Assembly: GCF_003387615.1 (NCBI RefSeq)
Contig: NZ_QUNS01000007.1
Location: forward strand, 62,001 to 126,000
Origin: Tenacibaculum gallaicum
GTDB taxonomy: Bacteria > Bacteroidota > Bacteroidia > Flavobacteriales > Flavobacteriaceae
Direction of reading: 5' to 3'
Length of the DNA stretch: 64,000 nt
Shown here: positions 35,969 through 44,738 of the stretch, piece after piece
Layout of the letters: each line of letters opens with the position of its first letter
Numbering within the stretch: the stretch's first letter is position 1
Position numbers and translations under genes: made by a program
The notes under the pieces: model-generated
The model's input: only the letters and a program-made list of their open reading frames with translations
Database searches by the model: none
What the model was told of the DNA's origin: nothing

Positions 35969-36421
35969 ATGAATTTACAAGAACTAAAAAACAATATAAA
36001 TACAATAGTTAACAACAATTCTTCAAAAGAAGAAAAGTTACAGCAAATTTGCGATTATTTAGCTTCAGAAATTTCTTATTACGATTGGGTTGGCTTCTAC
36101 TTTAAGAATGGAGATAAAGAAGAATTAAAGCTAGCACAATTTAACGGAGAACCTACAGATCATACAATTATACCTTTTGGAAAGGGAATTTGCGGTCAAG
36201 TAGCAGTTAGCAATGAAAATTTTGTAGTGCAAGACGTAAGCGAACAAGACAACTACATATCATGTGGATGGAAAGTAAAATCTGAAATTGTAATTCCTAT
36301 TTTTGTTAATGGAGAAAACGTTGGTCAAATAGATATTGATTCTCATACAGCTAACCCATTTACTCAAAATGATGAAGCTTTATTGGAGTATATTTGTAAA
36401 AAAGTGGCTAATTTTATATAA
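35969..36421 (+). CDS. GAF-domain free methionine-(R)-sulfoxide reductase
   Basis: 150 residues, a single GAF domain. It carries the fRMsr signature: YYDWVGFYF, IPFGKGICGQVA (first Cys, about 75), VVQDVSEQDNYISCGWKVKS (second Cys) and EIVIPIFVNGENVGQIDIDS. These cysteines reduce free Met-(R)-sulfoxide with thioredoxin; one of the three cysteines found in E. coli fRMsr is not obvious here. Cytosolic, housekeeping, own promoter. It follows the T6SS sheath operon but has no evident link to it. Confidence 0.82.
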   Translation: MNLQELKNNINTIVNNNSSKEEKLQQICDYLASEISYYDWVGFYFKNGDKEELKLAQFNGEPTDHTIIPFGKGICGQVAVSNENFVVQDVSEQDNYISCGWKVKSEIVIPIFVNGENVGQIDIDSHTANPFTQNDEALLEYICKKVANFI

Positions 36422-36503
36422 TTTTTATATAATCACTTGATTATTAAGTTTTTTTTTGTTTTATTTGGTCTGATTTTAACAACCCCATTAATCCCCTTAA
36501 ATT

Positions 36504-36629
36504 ATGAGCAGTAGAGAACATCCTTCTTATGCGGCATTAGGTAATGCTAATGCTCGTTCAAAATCTCAACAATCTTTAGTAGAAAAATTCACTATCTGGT
36601 TTCGTAACTTTTTAGAAACTGCAGAATAA
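36504..36629 (+). CDS. 41-residue small protein
   Basis: An ATG frame MSSREHPSYAALGNANARSK ... WFRNFLETAE between the reductase gene and purH. The Ala/Asn/Ser-rich first half and amphipathic end (LVEKFTIWFRNFLE) look coding, and a strong terminator follows 30 bases later, which supports a real short gene. Function unknown. It is an independent unit, not overlapping anything. Confidence 0.6.
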   Translation: MSSREHPSYAALGNANARSKSQQSLVEKFTIWFRNFLETAE

Positions 36630-36658
36630 TTTTTTATTTTAAGATTTTGTTGTAAAAA

Positions 36659-36697
36659 AAACACCACCAAAATTATTTTATTTTTGGTGGTGTTTTC
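36659..36697 (+). terminator. Terminator after the 41-residue gene
   Basis: Inverted repeat ACACCACCAAAA / TTTTGGTGGTGT (12 bases, loop of 9) flanked by A and T runs. Confidence 0.85.
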
Positions 36698-36720
36698 AAT
36701 CTTAAAAACTTAAAAAATCA

Positions 36721-36751
36721 TTGTGTAACGCCTACTGTTTTACTAGCTTTG
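36721..36751 (+). promoter_or_regulatory. purH promoter
   Basis: TTG at 36721-36723 and TAGCTTTG at 36744-36751, spaced by 20 bases, match the Bacteroidota TTG / TAnnTTTG consensus. The ATG of purH is 22 bases downstream. Confidence 0.75.
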
Positions 36752-36773
36752 CAAGCTTAACAACACAACAATA

Positions 36774-38300
36774 ATGAACAATACTAAAACTATTAAATCA
36801 GCATTAATATCCGTTTTTCACAAAGACGGGTTAGAACCTATTGTTAAAAAGCTTAACGAACTAGGTGTTACTATTTACTCTACAGGAGGCACTGAAAAGT
36901 TCATAAAAGACTTAGGGATTGATGTAGTACCTGTAGAAGATGTTACTTCATACCCTTCTATTTTAGGAGGAAGAGTAAAAACTTTACACCCTAAAGTTTT
37001 TGGAGGTATTTTAAATAGACAAGATCACGAAGGTGATGTTGCTGAGATGGAAGAATACAATATTCCGCAATTAGATTTAGTAATTGTAGATTTATATCCT
37101 TTTGAAAAAACAGTTGCTTCTGGCGCTTCTGAACAAGACATAATTGAAAAAATTGATATTGGTGGTATTTCACTAATCCGTGCTGCAGCTAAAAACTTTA
37201 AAGACACTCTAATTGTTTCTTCAATGGAACAGTATGAAGGGCTTTTAAATATTATTTCTAAAAATAACGGAGACACTTCGTTAAACGATAGAAAAAAGTT
37301 TGCTGCCAAAGCTTTTAATATTTCTTCACATTACGACACTGCTATTTTCAACTATTTTAATGAAGACGAAGTTGTGTATAAAGCTAGTGAAACTACTTCT
37401 AAAGTATTACGCTACGGAGAAAACCCGCACCAGAAAGGATTTTTCTTTGGTGATTTAGAAGCTATATTTGATAAGTTACACGGAAAAGAGTTAAGCTACA
37501 ACAACTTATTAGATGTTGATGCCGCAGTAAACTTAATTGAAGAGTTTAAAGGTGAAGATCCAACATTTGCCATTTTAAAACACAATAACGCTTGTGGTTT
37601 TGCTCAACGTAAAACAATTCATCAAGCCTATGTTGATGCTTTAGCTGGTGACCCTGTCTCTGCATTTGGAGGTATTTTAATATCAAACACAAAAATTGAT
37701 AAAGCTACTGCTGAAGAAATTCATAAATTATTTTGTGAAGTTGTAATTGCTCCTATTTATGATGCTGATGCCTTAGATATTTTAAAAGGGAAAAAGAATA
37801 GAGTAATTTTAATTCAAAAAGAAGTTGAATTACCTAAGCAAACAGTAAGAACAGCTTTAAACGGAGTGTTAATCCAAGACAAAGACTATATTACTGATAA
37901 ATTAGATGATTTATCATATCCTACCAACAATAAACCATCAGAAAGTGAGTTAGAGGATTTGTTATTCGCATCTAAATTATGTAAAAACACCAAATCTAAC
38001 ACAATCATCTTAGTAAAAGATAAGCAGTTATTAGCTGGTGGAACAGGACAAACAAGTAGAGTTGATGCGTTAAGGCAAGCAATTGAAAAAGCTAACAGTT
38101 TCAACTTTGACTTAAAGGGGGCAGTTATGGCTAGTGATGCTTTTTTCCCTTTCCCTGACTGTGTAGAAATAGCAGATAAAGCAGGTATAAAAAGTGTAAT
38201 TCAACCAGGGGGTTCTATTAAAGACCAATTAAGCATTGACTATTGTAATGATAACAATGTAGCAATGGTTTTTACAGGAACAAGACATTTTAAACATTAA
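36774..38300 (+). CDS. purH: Bifunctional AICAR transformylase / IMP cyclohydrolase
   Basis: 508 residues, normal length. The N-terminal MGS-like cyclohydrolase domain (ISVFHKDGLEPIVKKLNELG, YSTGGTEKFIKDLGIDVVPV, GGRVKTLHPKVFGGIL) is followed by the AICAR transformylase (LRYGENPHQKGFFF, FAILKHNNACGFA, GDPVSAFGGILISN, and the end DAFFPFPDCVEIADKAGIKS with MVFTGTRHFKH). It carries out the last two steps of IMP synthesis using 10-formyl-tetrahydrofolate. Monocistronic by its promoter, with mreB starting a new unit 82 bases later. Confidence 0.97.
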   Translation: MNNTKTIKSALISVFHKDGLEPIVKKLNELGVTIYSTGGTEKFIKDLGIDVVPVEDVTSYPSILGGRVKTLHPKVFGGILNRQDHEGDVAEMEEYNIPQLDLVIVDLYPFEKTVASGASEQDIIEKIDIGGISLIRAAAKNFKDTLIVSSMEQYEGLLNIISKNNGDTSLNDRKKFAAKAFNISSHYDTAIFNYFNEDEVVYKASETTSKVLRYGENPHQKGFFFGDLEAIFDKLHGKELSYNNLLDVDAAVNLIEEFKGEDPTFAILKHNNACGFAQRKTIHQAYVDALAGDPVSAFGGILISNTKIDKATAEEIHKLFCEVVIAPIYDADALDILKGKKNRVILIQKEVELPKQTVRTALNGVLIQDKDYITDKLDDLSYPTNNKPSESELEDLLFASKLCKNTKSNTIILVKDKQLLAGGTGQTSRVDALRQAIEKANSFNFDLKGAVMASDAFFPFPDCVEIADKAGIKSVIQPGGSIKDQLSIDYCNDNNVAMVFTGTRHFKH

Positions 38301-38334
38301 TTATACTGAGTGTAAAATACCCACAGATTTTTAT

Positions 38335-38342
38335 TAGATTTG
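38335..38342 (+). promoter_or_regulatory. -7 element before mreB
   Basis: TAGATTTG, an exact TAnnTTTG, 40 bases before the mreB ATG. No convincing -33 TTG. Confidence 0.5.
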
Positions 38343-38382
38343 TGAGAATACATTAAAATTAAATATAAATAACGAAATCTTT

Positions 38383-39411
38383 ATGGGTTTTTTCGATTTC
38401 ATGACAGAAGATATTGCAGTAGATTTAGGTACTGCAAATACACTTATAATCCACAATGGTAAGGTAGTTATTGACAACCCCTCTATTGTTGCTAGAAACA
38501 GGCTCACTGGTAAAATTATTGCTACGGGACATGAAGCTAGTAGAATGCAAGGAAAAACCCATGAAAACATCAAGACCATACGTCCTTTAAAAGACGGTGT
38601 AATTGCTGATTTTCAAGCTTCAGAGGAAATGATTAAGGAGTTTGTTAAACAAATCCCTGCTATAAAAAAGAGGTTATTTCCACCTTCGTTACGAATGGTT
38701 ATTTGTATTCCTTCGGGAATTACTGAGGTTGAAAAACGAGCAGTTATTGATTCTGGCCGTCATATGAACGCTAAAGAAATCTATTTGATTTATGAACCAA
38801 TGGCTGCTGCTATTGGTGTAGGTGTTGATATTATGGAGCCTAAAGGAAATATGATTATTGATATAGGTGGTGGTACCACTGAAATTGCTGTTATAGCACT
38901 AGCAGGTATTGTATGTGACCAATCAGTAAAAGTTGCTGGAGACTTATTTACCAGTGACATTATGTATTACATGCGTACACAACACAATTTACATGTTGGA
39001 GAAACCACTGCAGAAAGAATAAAGTTACAAATAGGTTCTGCTACAGAAGATTTAGACACTCCTCCTGAAGATATGATGGTACAAGGGCGTGATTTATTAA
39101 GTGGAAAACCTAAACAAATACAAGTTTCTTACCGTGAAATTGCAAAAGCATTAGATAAATCTATTTTACGTATTGAAGATGCCGTAATGGAAACCCTATC
39201 TAAGACCCCTCCTGAATTAGCCGCTGATATTTACAATACAGGTATTTATTTAGCTGGTGGTGGTTCAATGTTAAGAGGTTTAGATAAGCGTTTATCAAGA
39301 AAAACAGATTTACCAGTATATGTTGCTGAAGATCCGTTGCGTGCTGTAGTTCGCGGAACAGGTATTGCTCTTAAAAACTTAGAAAAATACAAAACCGTAT
39401 TAATCAAATAA
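38383..39411 (+). CDS. mreB: Rod shape-determining actin-like protein MreB
   Basis: 342 residues, full length. Actin-fold nucleotide motifs: DLGTANTLI near the start, MIIDIGGGTTEIAVIAL (phosphate 2) and IYLAGGGSMLRGLDKRLS (adenosine). It forms membrane-associated filaments that guide the elongasome. First gene of mreB-mreC-mreD-pbp2-rodA, all co-directional with small gaps or overlaps, the complete cell-elongation cluster. Confidence 0.97.
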   Translation: MGFFDFMTEDIAVDLGTANTLIIHNGKVVIDNPSIVARNRLTGKIIATGHEASRMQGKTHENIKTIRPLKDGVIADFQASEEMIKEFVKQIPAIKKRLFPPSLRMVICIPSGITEVEKRAVIDSGRHMNAKEIYLIYEPMAAAIGVGVDIMEPKGNMIIDIGGGTTEIAVIALAGIVCDQSVKVAGDLFTSDIMYYMRTQHNLHVGETTAERIKLQIGSATEDLDTPPEDMMVQGRDLLSGKPKQIQVSYREIAKALDKSILRIEDAVMETLSKTPPELAADIYNTGIYLAGGGSMLRGLDKRLSRKTDLPVYVAEDPLRAVVRGTGIALKNLEKYKTVLIK

Positions 39412-39427
39412 ACTTGAATGATTATTT

Positions 39428-40255
39428 ATGCAACAGCTTATTTATTTCTTTCAGAAGTATAAGTATTTCTTATTTTTTCTATTTTTAGAAATTATAGCTG
39501 TTGCATTAATCATTAACAACCATTCTTTTCATAAAAGTAAGTTTATTAGTTCTACCAATTTTATCACAGGTGGACTATATCAAAAATCATCAAATATATC
39601 AGAGTACTTAAACTTAAAGGAAAGAAACGCTGTACTAGTTGAAGAAAATTTAGCACTAAAAAATAAACTAGAAAAAATCACTACGTATCTTGATAGTATT
39701 TCTAGTAATCAAACAATCGACACCCTAAAACTCAACCAAAATTATAACTATATTTCTGGAAATATAATTAAAAACTCTTTTCATAAAGCTGACAACTTCA
39801 TAACAATTAACAGAGGTCAAAATTATAATATTTCAAAAGAAATGGGAGTTGTAAACAGCAAAGGTATTATTGGTATCACTGATAATGTTTCCAATAAATT
39901 TGCAAGAGTACAATCTATTCTAAATTCAAAAAGTAGTATTAATGCCAAGTTCAAAAACAACAACCACTACGGAACATTAATTTGGGATGGTAAGGATTAT
40001 AACATTGTACAATTAACCGATATTCCACGTCAAGCTCTTTTTAAAGAAGGTGATACTATTGTTACCGGAGGAAGATCTACCATTTTCCCTAACGGAATAC
40101 CTATAGGAACTGTTATAAAAGTACCTGAAGAATTATCAGCTGTTAATAGCATTAATATTAAGCTTTTTAATGATATGTCTAACTTAGGGCATGTTTATAT
40201 TATAACTAACCTAAATAAAGAAGAAATAAAAACTGTAGAAAACAACAATGAATAA
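39428..40255 (+). CDS. mreC: Rod shape-determining protein MreC
   Basis: 275 residues. One N-terminal membrane helix (YFLFFLFLEIIAVALIINNH), a coiled coil (KERNAVLVEENLALKNKLEK) and the two-lobed beta domain with NRGQNYNISKEMGVVNSKGI, GTLIWDGKDYNIVQLTDIPR and GDTIVTGGRSTIFPNGIPIG. Periplasmic scaffold linking MreB/MreD to PBP2. It overlaps mreD by 8 bases. Confidence 0.95.
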   Translation: MQQLIYFFQKYKYFLFFLFLEIIAVALIINNHSFHKSKFISSTNFITGGLYQKSSNISEYLNLKERNAVLVEENLALKNKLEKITTYLDSISSNQTIDTLKLNQNYNYISGNIIKNSFHKADNFITINRGQNYNISKEMGVVNSKGIIGITDNVSNKFARVQSILNSKSSINAKFKNNNHYGTLIWDGKDYNIVQLTDIPRQALFKEGDTIVTGGRSTIFPNGIPIGTVIKVPEELSAVNSINIKLFNDMSNLGHVYIITNLNKEEIKTVENNNE

Positions 40256-40754
40256 AACGCTATACTTAATATTTTTATTCGTACTCCTCTTGTTGTTGCA
40301 AGTATTGGTTCTAAATAATATTTTATTTTTAGGGTATGTAAATCCCTATATTTATATCGTTTTTATTTTTTTGTACCCTATTAAAGAAAACAGGTTTCCT
40401 ATATTATTAGTTGCTTTTTTGTTAGGTGCATGTGTTGATGCATTCTCTAACTCTGGCGGAATTCATGCTTTTTCTACTGTATTCATAGCTTATATACGTT
40501 TATTTACTTTTAAAGCTATATTCAAAAAAACATCGTCAGATTACCTACTTTTTAACCTAAGACATGAATCTTTTGATAAAGTATTTAATTATACAGCAAT
40601 TTTAACATTCACACATCACTTCATTTTATTTAGTTTAACTAACTTTAGTTTTTATAACATTTCAAATGTACTTATCAACACACTATTTTCTAGTGTTTTT
40701 ACGTTACTGTTATATTTTTTAGGAAGTTTTATATTTAGGAAAAAGCTAACATGA
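40248..40754 (+). CDS. mreD: Rod shape-determining membrane protein MreD
   Basis: 168 residues, almost wholly hydrophobic with five to six membrane helices (LIFLFVLLLLLQVLVLNNIL, PYIYIVFIFLYPI, LLVAFLLGACVDAFSNSGG and others). Low sequence conservation is normal for MreD; identity is given by the mreC-mreD-pbp2 order. It overlaps both neighbours (8 bases with mreC, 4 with pbp2). Confidence 0.93.
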   Translation: MNKTLYLIFLFVLLLLLQVLVLNNILFLGYVNPYIYIVFIFLYPIKENRFPILLVAFLLGACVDAFSNSGGIHAFSTVFIAYIRLFTFKAIFKKTSSDYLLFNLRHESFDKVFNYTAILTFTHHFILFSLTNFSFYNISNVLINTLFSSVFTLLLYFLGSFIFRKKLT

Positions 40755-42637
40755 AACGAAGTTTCTTACTTATATTTTTAATTACTATTATTGGAATTGT
40801 TTACATCACTAGATTATTTCAATTACAAGTAATACATGGAGGTGAACAAAGTTTAACTCATAGTGCCACAATTAAGATTGAATATGATTACCCTGAACGA
40901 GGGTATATTTACGATCGTAAAGGAAAATTATTAGTTGCCAATCAATTGTCTTACGACGTAATGATTATCCCTAAAGAAGTTGAAGCTTTAGATACTTTAG
41001 AGTTCTGCTCTCTTTTAAAAATTGATAAAGAAGATTTTATAAAACGATTTACAAAAGCAAAAAATTATGCCCGTTGGCTTCCTTCAGTATTTTTAAAGCA
41101 GTTAGCTAAAGAAGATTATGCTTTTTTACAAGAAAAACTACCAAAATATAAAGGTTTTTATATCCAAAAGCGTATTATTAGAAATTACCCAGTAAAATCC
41201 GCAGCTAATGTATTGGGCTTTATTAGTGAAGTTAACGAATACATAGCCAAAAATAGCGATTACTACGAACAAGGAGAGTTAATTGGTAAGCTTGGTGTTG
41301 AAAAACAATATGAAAAAGAACTAAGAGGCGTTAAAGGAAAAAAATATTTTAAAAGAAATAACTTAAATAAAATTACTGGTTCTTATAAAAATGGAAAATA
41401 CGATACTCTTGCAGTACCAGGTAAGGACTTAACATTGACTATTGATAGTGAATTACAACAATATGGAGAATTATTAATGTCTGGTAAGAGAGGTGGAATT
41501 GTTGCTATAGAACCTCAAACAGGTGAAATTTTAGCATTAATCACTGCTCCTTCTTACGATCCAAACTTACTAGTCGGAAGGCAACGCTCCCCTAACTCTG
41601 TAAGACTTTTTAACGACAGCATTAATATGCCTACTTTTGACAGAGGCCTGCAAGCAATGTATGCTCCTGGTTCACCTTTTAAAATACTTACTGGCTTAAT
41701 TGGTTTACAAGAAGGAGTTATTGATGAAAATACCGGGTTTTACTGTCAACATGGATACCGTTACGGTAAGCGTCCTAACGCTTTTATGGGGTGCCACTGT
41801 AGAATTGTCGGACGACCTGTTCGCTTAAAAACTGCCATTGCTAAATCTTGTAATACTTATTTCGCTAACACCTACAGGAAAATTATAGATAATTATGAAA
41901 ACCCAACAATAGGAACTGATGCTTGGAGTGAACATGCAAAAAGTTTTGGATTAGGTAATTATTTAGGTTACGATCTTCCCTCTGGTCAAAAAGGAAGAAT
42001 TCCCAATGGAAGTTTTTACGACAGAAATTATGATTTTAGGTGGGGAGCTACAACTACAATTTCGAATGCTATCGGACAAGGAGAAGTAGAGACTACTCCT
42101 ATTCAATTAGCAAATATGACCGCAGCTATTGCTAATAAAGGTTATTTTTATACTCCTCATATTGTTAAGAAAATTGAGAGCAAGTCTATTCTCGACTCTA
42201 TTTATGTAACTCGTAGAAACACAACTGTTTCACCAGAACATTTCCCTATTGCTATTGAAGCAATGCACGAAACTTTCACAAGGGGTACAGCAAGGCGTAG
42301 TAGAATTGAAGGTATAGAAATATGCGGAAAAACAGGAACTGTAGAAAATTTTATTAGAGTAAATAAAAAGAAAGTTCAGTTAACAGACCACTCAATTTTT
42401 ATAGCTTTTGCTCCAAAAGATGACCCGAAAATAGCCATCGCTATTTTTGTAGAAAACGGAGGATATGGGTCTACAATTGCTGCCCCTATTACCAGTTTAC
42501 TTATTGAAAAATATTTAAACAAGTCAATATCAAGAAAACACATTGAAGACCGTATGATTAACCTGAGCCTTAAAGAAAGATACGAGAATCAATTATTAAT
42601 CCAAAAAAGCGATACTCTTGCGACAAGAACGAAATAA
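40751..42637 (+). CDS. mrdA: Penicillin-binding protein 2 (elongasome transpeptidase)
   Basis: 628 residues. N-terminal membrane anchor (FLLIFLITIIGIVYITRLFQ), dimerisation domain starting PERGYIYDRKGKLLVANQ, and a transpeptidase with the catalytic SxxK written as GSPFK (relatives usually GSTFK), SCN in AIAKSCNTYFANTY and KTG in CGKTGTVENF. It cross-links peptidoglycan during elongation together with RodA, whose gene overlaps it by 20 bases. Confidence 0.95.
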   Translation: MKRSFLLIFLITIIGIVYITRLFQLQVIHGGEQSLTHSATIKIEYDYPERGYIYDRKGKLLVANQLSYDVMIIPKEVEALDTLEFCSLLKIDKEDFIKRFTKAKNYARWLPSVFLKQLAKEDYAFLQEKLPKYKGFYIQKRIIRNYPVKSAANVLGFISEVNEYIAKNSDYYEQGELIGKLGVEKQYEKELRGVKGKKYFKRNNLNKITGSYKNGKYDTLAVPGKDLTLTIDSELQQYGELLMSGKRGGIVAIEPQTGEILALITAPSYDPNLLVGRQRSPNSVRLFNDSINMPTFDRGLQAMYAPGSPFKILTGLIGLQEGVIDENTGFYCQHGYRYGKRPNAFMGCHCRIVGRPVRLKTAIAKSCNTYFANTYRKIIDNYENPTIGTDAWSEHAKSFGLGNYLGYDLPSGQKGRIPNGSFYDRNYDFRWGATTTISNAIGQGEVETTPIQLANMTAAIANKGYFYTPHIVKKIESKSILDSIYVTRRNTTVSPEHFPIAIEAMHETFTRGTARRSRIEGIEICGKTGTVENFIRVNKKKVQLTDHSIFIAFAPKDDPKIAIAIFVENGGYGSTIAAPITSLLIEKYLNKSISRKHIEDRMINLSLKERYENQLLIQKSDTLATRTK

Positions 42638-43895
42638 TATTTTTGCTGGAATCGACTGGCTACTGGTTTTACTCTACGTAGTATTAGTTGGCTTTGGGTG
42701 GGTAAATATTTATGCTGCATCCTCTTCAGAGGAATCTAGAGAAATTTTTGATTTTTCTACAAAATATGGAAAGCAACTAATTTTTATAGGACTTAGTGTC
42801 CCAGTTATCATCTTTATTCTCTTTTTTAATTCCAAGTTTTACGAACAGTTTTCGAGTGTAATGTACATTCTCTCTCTAGTTCTATTAGCTGGTGTACTTG
42901 TATTTGGTAAAAAAATAAATGGTGCTACTTCTTGGTACAACTTTGGAGGAATAGGACTACAACCTTCTGAGTTTGCAAAAGCTTTTACCGCCCTTGCTTT
43001 AGCTAAGTTAATGAGTGATCGGCAATACAATCTTAAACTTATAAAGAATCAAGCGAAAGCCTTTATTATTATCTTTTTACCGGCCTTTTTTATTGCATTA
43101 CAACCTGATATGGGCTCTGTGCTAATATACTTCGCTTTCTTTTTTGTATTAAACAGAGAAGGACTTACGTTAGCTTATATTTTATTTGGAACCATATCTA
43201 TTATTTTATTCTTATTAACAGTTTATTTTGAAGCAAAATGGATTCTTATTTCATGTTTACTTATAATCACATTAGTCGTTTTTTATGGTGTTTATAAAGA
43301 CAAACGATTTTTTCGCTTCAACGTTTTAAAAATAATTGGATCCTATCTTTTTGCAATTTTCTTTATTTTAGGAATCAGCTATACCTATAACAACATATTA
43401 AAACAACATCAGAAAGATAGATTTGATATTTTACTAGGAAAGATTCAAGACAACAAAGGTATTGGCTATAACTCTTATCAGTCTGAAAAAACTATTAGTT
43501 CTGGTGGTTTTTCTGGAAAAGGTTTTTTACAAGGAGATAGAACGCAAGGAAATTTTGTTCCTGAACAACACACAGATTATATATACAGTACTGTAGGTGA
43601 AGAATGGGGGTTTTTAGGCAGCTCTTTTGTTATTATTTTATTTATGTTGCTTCTTTACAGAGTTATTTATTTATCAGAAACACAAACCAATAAATTTGCA
43701 AGAATATATGGCTATAGTGTAGCTTCCATTTTCTTTTTTCATATTCTTGTTAATATTGGTATGGTAATAGGTTTATTGCCTACTGTAGGAATTCCTCTTC
43801 CGTTTTTTAGTTACGGAGGTTCTTCTTTATGGGGGTTTACACTACTTCTATTTATTTTCATCCGTTTAGATGCTCACAAAAAATATGACTGGTAA
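42618..43895 (+). CDS. rodA: Rod-shape peptidoglycan polymerase RodA
   Basis: 425 residues, SEDS family, about ten membrane helices. Typical motifs: GATSWYNFGGIGLQPSEFAK, FIALQPDMGSVLIYF, GNFVPEQHTDYIYSTVGEEW and the closing GLLPTVGIPLPFFSYGGSSL. It polymerises glycan strands for PBP2. The start is a TTG at 42618 inside the end of pbp2; no in-frame ATG precedes the first helix, so TTG is the best choice. Confidence 0.93.
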   Translation: MRQERNNIFAGIDWLLVLLYVVLVGFGWVNIYAASSSEESREIFDFSTKYGKQLIFIGLSVPVIIFILFFNSKFYEQFSSVMYILSLVLLAGVLVFGKKINGATSWYNFGGIGLQPSEFAKAFTALALAKLMSDRQYNLKLIKNQAKAFIIIFLPAFFIALQPDMGSVLIYFAFFFVLNREGLTLAYILFGTISIILFLLTVYFEAKWILISCLLIITLVVFYGVYKDKRFFRFNVLKIIGSYLFAIFFILGISYTYNNILKQHQKDRFDILLGKIQDNKGIGYNSYQSEKTISSGGFSGKGFLQGDRTQGNFVPEQHTDYIYSTVGEEWGFLGSSFVIILFMLLLYRVIYLSETQTNKFARIYGYSVASIFFFHILVNIGMVIGLLPTVGIPLPFFSYGGSSLWGFTLLLFIFIRLDAHKKYDW

Positions 43896-44065
43896 TCAGC
43901 TTCAAGTCTTGTAGGCCCCCTTATTCTTTCTTCTTCATCTATAAAGACAAGGATGGTATTGATTTAATATTAACTGTTATTAAAAACGTATCGTATCATG
44001 TAATGATATTATTATTTCTATACTAAAATAAAAATAGAAAATCTAAAATAAATTTTAATCAAAAA

Positions 44066-44096
44066 AAAACGCTTCGATAAAATATCGAAGCGTTTT
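44066..44096. terminator. Bidirectional terminator between rodA and rpsT
   Basis: Inverted repeat AAAACGCTTCGATA / TATCGAAGCGTTTT with a 3-base loop and A/T tails on both sides; it serves the two convergent genes. Confidence 0.85.
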
Positions 44097-44120
44097 AACT
44101 ATTAACTAACCTTAAAACTC

Positions 44121-44372
44121 TTATAAAGCTGCAACGTGTTTAGCCAATTTAGACTTTAAATTTGCTGCTTTATTCTTATGAATAATGTTGTTCTTTGCTA
44201 ATTTATCTAACATAGATACAACAGTCGAAAACATTCCTTCTGCTTCCTTCTTATCTTCTGTAGCTCTTAATTTTCTAACAGCATTACGAGTTGTTTTATG
44301 CTGATATTTATTTCTTAAGCGCTTTGCTTCGTTACTTCTAATTCTCTTTAATGCTGACTTATGATTTGCCAT
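44121..44372 (-). CDS. rpsT: Ribosomal protein S20
   Basis: 83 residues, very basic and helical, starting [20 protein letters not shown], with the [16 protein letters not shown] stretch and [19 protein letters not shown] end typical of S20. It binds 16S rRNA in the small subunit body. Downstream of two tRNA-Glu genes on the same strand. Confidence 0.97.
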   Translation of the reverse strand: MANHKSALKRIRSNEAKRLRNKYQHKTTRNAVRKLRATEDKKEAEGMFSTVVSMLDKLAKNNIIHKNKAANLKSKLAKHVAAL

Positions 44373-44406
44373 TGTACTAATGCGTTAATTGTTTATAAAA
44401 AACTTG

Positions 44407-44478
44407 TAGTCCGTACGGGAATCGAACCCGTGTTACCAGGATGAAAACCTGGCGTCCTAACCCCTAGACGAACGGACC
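44407..44478 (-). tRNA. tRNA-Glu (TTC), copy 1
   Basis: 72 bases. Acceptor GGTCCGT pairs with ACGGACT (one G-U), anticodon stem CCAGG/CCTGG with loop TTTTCAT gives anticodon TTC, and the T arm is ACGGGTTCGATTCCCGT. CCA is not encoded. The copy at 44591-44662 is identical. Confidence 0.95.
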
Positions 44479-44503
44479 AAAACAATCGTTCTGATTGCGG
44501 GTG

Positions 44504-44533
44504 CAAATATACAATTCTTTTTGTTATTTGCAA
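44504..44533 (-). promoter_or_regulatory. Promoter of tRNA-Glu copy 1
   Basis: On the minus strand, TTG (44533-44531), 19 bases, then TATATTTG (44511-44504), an exact Bacteroidota promoter 25 bases before the tRNA. Confidence 0.8.
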
Positions 44534-44590
44534 TTAAAATTATTTTTTTATTTGTTTTATTTTTACTCTAAAACAATAAAATAGAACTTG

Positions 44591-44662
44591 TAGTCCGTAC
44601 GGGAATCGAACCCGTGTTACCAGGATGAAAACCTGGCGTCCTAACCCCTAGACGAACGGACC
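44591..44662 (-). tRNA. tRNA-Glu (TTC), copy 2
   Basis: Identical in sequence to the copy at 44407-44478, with the same flanking GTGCAAATATA promoter block; a tandem duplication of about 184 bases that includes the promoter. Confidence 0.95.
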
Positions 44663-44691
44663 AAAAACAATCTTTTTTGCGATTGCGGGTG

Positions 44692-44721
44692 CAAATATAA
44701 AAACTGTTTTTTATTGCGCAA
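44692..44721 (-). promoter_or_regulatory. Promoter of tRNA-Glu copy 2
   Basis: TTG (44721-44719), 19-base spacer, TATATTTG (44699-44692). Same geometry as the promoter of copy 1, although the spacer bases differ. Confidence 0.8.
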
Positions 44722-44738
44722 AGCTTTTTTTTATTTTT

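Noticed and set aside
44407..44662. Twin tRNA-Glu as attachment-site repeats of a mobile island
   Set aside because: Both copies are whole tRNA genes with whole promoters and only about 110 bases between; nothing mobile lies between them.
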